Source: Promethearchaeota archaeon (GTDB taxonomy: Archaea > Asgardarchaeota > Lokiarchaeia > Sigynarchaeales > SOKP01). From it: a DNA stretch of 9,838 bases. Each line of letters starts with the position of its first letter. Position 1 is the stretch's first letter. The translations under genes and the position numbers were made by a program. The stretch covers positions 1 through 9,838 of the forward strand of contig SDNV01000100.1 in assembly GCA_004524515.1 (NCBI GenBank), written 5' to 3'. Positions 6,532 through 9,838 of the stretch are shown here, piece after piece. Under the pieces are notes generated by a model, which was not told the DNA's origin, made no database searches, and saw nothing but the letters and a program-made list of their open reading frames with translations.

Positions 6532-7344
6532 TCAATCATTTAAATATTGCGTTTTTAATAAATGTTCTATTCTGGTCCTTCTGGGACGTACAAATTCGGT
6601 TATACTATTTTTTCGAGTTAGTAAAATATTCTTTTCCAGGTCGATTGCACTTACAATATAAACTTCTAAATCTCCTTTATCAAGAGTAATATGATTAAAA
6701 CTAGGAGGCTCATCTGCTCTCACTTTGTCGCTACTTGAGGTTCCACAGTAAAGGAATGTGGTAGGACCGATAACCCATGCGTGAGGTACATGACGATGTC
6801 CAGAAAGAACTAAATCTATGTTATATAATTGAGTGAATTCTAATATTTCTCCTGCATCTCTAACGGTTGTCCATTTGCGACCAGCTAAAGGAAGTGGTAT
6901 CAAATGATGATGTAATGCTATAATACGATTTTCTAAACCCGGACTCCCAGGCTTATCAAATTGTTCCGCTAACCAGAGTAATTGTTCGTCTCCGATTTCT
7001 CCATCTTTAAGATCATCAATAACCGAACTAAGTCCAACGATAATGGTGTCTTTTTCATTAATCACCATTGTTCTTCTTCGAGGACCGAGAAACTTTTCAA
7101 AAAATATAAGTCCATTATTTTTAGCATCGTGATTACCGGGTACTATTACTAATTTAGGCTTGATTCTTTTCAGGAATGGTTTAATTGCTTGGTATTGTTC
7201 CATTCTTCCTTTGTGTACCACATCTCCCGTGCAGACAACGGCATCAGGACGAATATCATTAATATATTTAATTACATTTTCCATATATTGTTCTTTAAAT
7301 TCATTTCCGTAATGAAGGTCAGATATTTGTATTATTTCTACCAT
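6532..7344 (-). CDS. calcineurin-like metallophosphoesterase, class III cyclic-nucleotide PDE-like (copy A)
   Basis: A 270-aa binuclear-metal phosphoesterase. All signature blocks are present: DLH (9-11), GDVVH (40-44), GNHD (70-73), ALHHH (143-147) and GHRH (182-185). These provide the Asp, His and Asn ligands and the general-acid His. The order, spacing and the region YCGTSSSDKVRADEPPSFN (199-217) resemble CpdA/Icc-type cyclic-nucleotide phosphodiesterases. Other phosphodiesters are equally possible, because this fold is promiscuous. A basic tail FVRPRRTRIEH (251-261) is shared with the neighbouring paralogue and may mark a subfamily. The protein is soluble with no signal peptide, so it acts in the cytoplasm. 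The start is supported by GTGGGAT a few bases upstream. It is a tandem duplicate of 7466-8278, from which it is separated by 121 bp containing a palindrome. Confidence 0.9.
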   Translation of the reverse strand: MVEIIQISDLHYGNEFKEQYMENVIKYINDIRPDAVVCTGDVVHKGRMEQYQAIKPFLKRIKPKLVIVPGNHDAKNNGLIFFEKFLGPRRRTMVINEKDTIIVGLSSVIDDLKDGEIGDEQLLWLAEQFDKPGSPGLENRIIALHHHLIPLPLAGRKWTTVRDAGEILEFTQLYNIDLVLSGHRHVPHAWVIGPTTFLYCGTSSSDKVRADEPPSFNHITLDKGDLEVYIVSAIDLEKNILLTRKNSITEFVRPRRTRIEHLLKTQYLND

Positions 7345-7424
7345 AATTATCCCACTTATCGAGAGAATTTTGTAAAGAAATTTGATTTTCTAATATTACA
7401 TGGAAAAAATTGTTAATCCTATAA

Positions 7425-7450
7425 AAATAATATCTGATCAGATAATATTT
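7425..7450. repeat. 26-bp near-perfect palindrome between the phosphoesterase genes
   Basis: The central tatctgatcagata (7431-7444) is a perfect 14-bp palindrome. After one mismatched pair the dyad continues for five more pairs on each side, giving 12 of 13 pairs over 26 bp. It lies about 80 bp upstream of copy A and just after the stop of copy B. It could be an operator for a dimeric regulator acting on copy A, or a terminator-like hairpin. The GATC core gives it more sequence information than a simple AT run. Confidence 0.5.
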
Positions 7451-7451
7451 C

Positions 7452-7459
7452 AAAAAAAA
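7452..7459 (-). terminator. T8 tract after phosphoesterase copy B
   Basis: On the minus strand eight consecutive T start seven bases after the stop codon of phosphoesterase copy B and immediately precede the palindrome. A U-run directly downstream of a stop codon is a typical archaeal termination signal. If it is active, copy A needs its own promoter within 7345-7451. Confidence 0.4.
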
Positions 7460-7465
7460 TAATAA

Positions 7466-8278
7466 TTAAAATGAATCTTGAAAAACTTTAGTCTGGACTA
7501 TGTGATCGATTCTCGTTTTTCTTGGTCTAACATAATCTATTTTACCTCTCTTCTGAGATATTAAAAGATTTTTGCTTAAAGTATGAGAATCTACCACTTG
7601 TACTTCTAATTCATCTTCATAAAGGCTAATTTCATTGAAACAAGGGGCTTCGTCAGCGCGAACTTTATCACTAGTGGTAGTACCACAATACAACAGTACC
7701 GTATTTCCAAGCCTCCAGGCGTGTGGTACATGACGATGTCCCATTAAGACTAAATCAATATTGTATGCCTGAGTTAATTCAAGAGCTTCTCCTGCATCAA
7801 TAACAGTATCTCTTTTTGTTCCCGCATAAGGTACTGCTATTAGATGATGATGGAGAGCAAGAACTCGCAATCTATTATCGTTATTTTTTAATTGTTGTAC
7901 CATCCATTCTAGTTGCTCATCACCAAGTTCTCCTTCAGAAGTATTATCACGAGGACTTCGCACCCCGATTAGGATTGTATCTTTATCATCAAGAGCCACT
8001 TTCCCTCTTCTCGGTCCAAGATATCGCTCCAAAAAAACAATACCATTATTTTTAACATCATGATTCCCAATCACATTAAAAATAGGGACTTTAATTTCAG
8101 CCAAATATCTGGCGATATCTTCATATTGATATTTTTTCGCTTTATGCGTTAAATCTCCTGTGCAGATTACTGCATCAGGTCTATTCTCATTAATGTAATC
8201 TATTACATTTAAAAGACATTCTTCTCTAAATTCACGACTTCCATAATGTAAATCGGAAATTTGAATTAATTCTACCAT
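7466..8278 (-). CDS. calcineurin-like metallophosphoesterase, class III cyclic-nucleotide PDE-like (copy B)
   Basis: A 270-aa paralogue of the gene at 6532-7344, of the same length and with every metal-site block conserved: DLH (9-11), GDLTH (41-45), GNHD (71-74), ALHHH (141-145) and GHRH (180-183). The predicted reaction is metal-dependent hydrolysis of a phosphodiester, with cyclic nucleotides the closest familiar substrates by motif pattern. Divergence from copy A is greatest in the first helix, in the loop around 106-118 and in the final few residues (FQDSF). The active-site surroundings are almost identical, so the two may act on similar substrates or form a heterodimer. The tail YVRPRKTRIDH (249-259) matches copy A. 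AGGTAAT about a dozen bases before the ATG is a weak ribosome-binding site. It is the third gene on the minus strand after alaS and the small coiled-coil ORF. Confidence 0.9.
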   Translation of the reverse strand: MVELIQISDLHYGSREFREECLLNVIDYINENRPDAVICTGDLTHKAKKYQYEDIARYLAEIKVPIFNVIGNHDVKNNGIVFLERYLGPRRGKVALDDKDTILIGVRSPRDNTSEGELGDEQLEWMVQQLKNNDNRLRVLALHHHLIAVPYAGTKRDTVIDAGEALELTQAYNIDLVLMGHRHVPHAWRLGNTVLLYCGTTTSDKVRADEAPCFNEISLYEDELEVQVVDSHTLSKNLLISQKRGKIDYVRPRKTRIDHIVQTKVFQDSF

Positions 8279-8309
8279 TTTTTATGTATTACCTTTAATT
8301 TGATTATTT

Positions 8310-8477
8310 TTAACTAATTGCAAAAATTTGAGTGGTTAGTTTAGAAATTTTGTCATCGATTTGTTCAATTATCTTATTTATTGAGTTTTTAATTTGAGCA
8401 AGATTTTCAATATAAAAATTTAATTTATTAAATTCTTCTCTCTCTCTTAACAAATCAAATAATAAATCTTCTTCCAT
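8310..8477 (-). CDS. 55-aa acidic coiled-coil small protein, unknown
   Basis: A short reading frame starting MEEDLLFDLLREREEFNKL and ending TTQIFAIS. Hydrophobic residues recur at three- and four-residue spacing through most of it (L, F, L, then I, I, I, I, I, L, I), so nearly the whole protein could be one amphipathic helix or a dimeric coiled coil. It has no Cys, Trp, Pro or Gly. The ATG follows GTGGAT by four bases, similar to the GTGGGAT before phosphoesterase copy A. It lies 31 bp upstream of copy B on the same strand, close enough for co-transcription, and downstream of alaS. I cannot name a family. The coding case rests on the start context, the heptad pattern and its fit in an otherwise empty gap of over 400 bp. 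A chance frame in AT-rich DNA remains possible. Confidence 0.5.
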   Translation of the reverse strand: MEEDLLFDLLREREEFNKLNFYIENLAQIKNSINKIIEQIDDKISKLTTQIFAIS

Positions 8478-8544
8478 CTATATCCACTTTATTTATCTTC
8501 AATTAAGAAAAAACAATACGACCAATTAAGTAAATTCCCTATAT

Positions 8545-8563
8545 TCTATATATGCTATATAGA
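8545..8563 (-). promoter_or_regulatory. TATA-rich dyad, candidate promoter for the small-ORF/phosphoesterase unit
   Basis: The 214-bp stretch between alaS and the small ORF has no gene that I can see. Within it is tctatata-tgc-tatataga, a perfect 8-bp inverted repeat around three bases, which resembles an archaeal TATA box on the minus strand. It lies 68-86 bp before the start of the small ORF, giving a predicted leader of roughly 40-50 bases. The surrounding AT-richness makes this only suggestive. Confidence 0.3.
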
Positions 8564-8691
8564 TCTCTATACTGACGTAAATATTGGTTTTTTTAGGTTT
8601 TAATTAAAAAGAGAAAATTTTACCAAATTACTATATTTTTTTGAACTGAAATATATAGATTCTAACCTAGATTTAATTTTTTATATTGCAT

Positions 8692-9838
8692 TTAAGTCTT
8701 AGAAATTTGAGTTTGAATATAATCTAAAACGATATCAATATTCAAATCGTTTTTCGGAATAAATCCTTGGCCATAATCTAAACGACCGCCTCCTTTCCCG
8801 CCAAAATTTACTACACAATCCTGAATAATCTCTCCCATATTTAATTCAGAGCTTTTTGAGGGATTTTCACCCAACATACCGAGCATCATTACGCCTTTAT
8901 CATTTTTATTTAAAAATATCGTAATAGCATTAGAATCTTGTTTTAAAACCTTGATACTTAAATTTTTTAAATCATCTTGATTCAGATTTTCAAAAGCTCT
9001 TATAATTAAATTGTAATTATTTAACTTCTGAGCTTCGTTAATAAGTTTCTCAATAGATTGATCACTTAACAAATTTTGCATCTCATCTAGTTTTTCTTTC
9101 CCCTCATTCCATTCAGAATAAATCTTTTGTACTTTAGAGATGAGTTGATCTTTTTTAATATTAAGGGTAGAAGATAATTCGGTTATAATATCACCCTTAA
9201 AGGTCTTTTTAGAAACTAGTTTAAGATCTTTTTCATTTGTTTTACCAGTTTTAAGTGCTTTATTTACACTTTTCCATTTTTCTACTAATTCTTCTACTCT
9301 GCCAACAATTTTATCTGATTCAACGCCTAATATTGATTTTAATTGATTGATTATTTTCTGATTTTTTTCTTTTAATTTTTGAGTAGCTTCTCCTGCAGTG
9401 AAGGATAATCTTACGATCCCATCTTGAATTTTTTGTGATTTGGTAATCTTAATTTCTCCGGCTTCTGAAGTGTTATTTAGATGGGTACCTCCACAGGCTT
9501 CTACTTCTATACCGGGGATTTCTACAATGCGAATGTTTTTTCCCGGAACTGCTCCCCCTTGATAAATCGTTACGCCATATTGTTTTTCTGCTTCTGAACG
9601 CGGTATAAAATCAAGATGAAGATCTAAAGCCTTTTTTACAATTTCATTGGCTTTTTGCTCTATTTCCATTAAATTCTCTTTAGAAATTTGTTCATAATGC
9701 GTCACATCTAAATGAGATTTTTTTATAGTCTTTTTTGCTCCTGCCTGATTTATATGAGATCCTAAAACCTCCCGAGCAGCGGCATTTACTATATGAGTGG
9801 CAGTGTGGTGTTGAGCAAGTTGTTTTCTCCAATGATCA
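8692..9838 (-). CDS. alaS: alanyl-tRNA synthetase, C-terminal part (5' end outside window)
   Basis: The frame is open to the right edge, and 381 residues are visible from DHWRKQLAQHHTATH onward. This is the editing domain plus the C-terminal region of AlaRS. The catalytic aminoacylation domain lies outside the window. The editing-site zinc ligands are complete: HHTATH (visible residues 10-15, HxxxH) and EACGGTH (113-119, CxxxH). They hydrolyse Ser- or Gly-tRNA(Ala). LDVTHYE and KIQDGIVRLSFTAGEA follow archaeal AlaRS wording. A helical linker (about 150-260) leads to the C-Ala/DHHA1 domain with GGKGGGRLDYGQGF near the end. An apparent GTG start at 9705 is internal and not the real start, because the homology continues upstream without interruption. 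No frameshift is seen. A free-standing AlaX editing protein is less likely, because the C-Ala domain is present and sequence continues upstream. Confidence 0.93.
   Translation of the reverse strand, partial: DHWRKQLAQHHTATHIVNAAAREVLGSHINQAGAKKTIKKSHLDVTHYEQISKENLMEIEQKANEIVKKALDLHLDFIPRSEAEKQYGVTIYQGGAVPGKNIRIVEIPGIEVEACGGTHLNNTSEAGEIKITKSQKIQDGIVRLSFTAGEATQKLKEKNQKIINQLKSILGVESDKIVGRVEELVEKWKSVNKALKTGKTNEKDLKLVSKKTFKGDIITELSSTLNIKKDQLISKVQKIYSEWNEGKEKLDEMQNLLSDQSIEKLINEAQKLNNYNLIIRAFENLNQDDLKNLSIKVLKQDSNAITIFLNKNDKGVMMLGMLGENPSKSSELNMGEIIQDCVVNFGGKGGGRLDYGQGFIPKNDLNIDIVLDYIQTQISKT

Noticed and set aside
7189..7416. 75-codon plus-strand open frame
   Set aside because: Antisense to the start of phosphoesterase copy A; no recognisable features.
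7816..8055. 79-codon plus-strand open frame
   Set aside because: Antisense to phosphoesterase copy B, whose metal-site motifs are complete.
8478..8691. Possible RNA gene in the AT-rich alaS downstream spacer
   Set aside because: No tRNA-like T-loop, no stable GC-paired stems and no riboswitch-like conserved blocks; only AT-rich dyads are visible.
1..9838. CRISPR array, transposase, integrase or attachment repeats
   Set aside because: No regularly spaced direct repeats, no mobile-element genes and no long direct repeats were found. The only long similarities are between the two gene duplicates.

Overview
The window reads as a low-GC archaeal chromosome, most likely an Asgard (Lokiarchaeia-like) lineage. 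Evidence for this: an archaeal-type D-aminoacyl-tRNA deacylase (DtdA); an alanyl-tRNA synthetase with archaeal-style editing-domain wording; two Ras/Rab-like small GTPases, which are abundant in Asgard genomes; Shine-Dalgarno-like GGTGA before some starts; and very AT-rich spacers. The assignment is an inference from gene content. No rRNA, tRNA, mobile element or CRISPR array was seen.

Layout. 2-898 (+) is dtdA, cut at its 5' end by the window edge. It overlaps by 4 bp a convergent gene (895-1767, -) for an unrecognised protein with a probable winged-helix segment. 1888-3078 (-) is a class III PLP aminotransferase of the ArgD/LysJ type. 3247-3606 (-) is a small four-helix membrane protein, divergent from a VOC-fold protein at 3715-4095 (+). 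4259-5041 and 5221-6021 (+) are tandem paralogous small-GTPase-like proteins. They share a C-terminal cysteine module (CxxC ... CCxC), and their switch elements are degenerate. From 6041 to the right edge every gene is on the minus strand. In transcription order these are alaS (C-terminal two-fifths or so, running off the window), a 55-aa coiled-coil ORF (8310-8477), two tandem paralogous calcineurin-like metallophosphoesterases (7466-8278 and 6532-7344), and a Nudix hydrolase (6041-6466).

How the genes relate. DtdA and the AlaRS editing domain are both translation quality-control activities, but they lie at opposite ends with unrelated genes between, so no shared operon is claimed. The two phosphoesterases and the Nudix enzyme are co-directional and all predicted to hydrolyse phosphoester or pyrophosphate bonds, so they may form a small nucleotide or phosphoester clean-up group. 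A 26-bp near-perfect dyad lies between the two phosphoesterases.

The most unusual element is the GTPase pair. Both copies keep a good P-loop, and the Rab-like core can be aligned throughout. Both have lost the switch I Thr, the Gly of DxxG and the catalytic Gln, and both have gained the same cysteine module. They look like a family of switch-altered GTPases rather than ordinary Ras-like switches.
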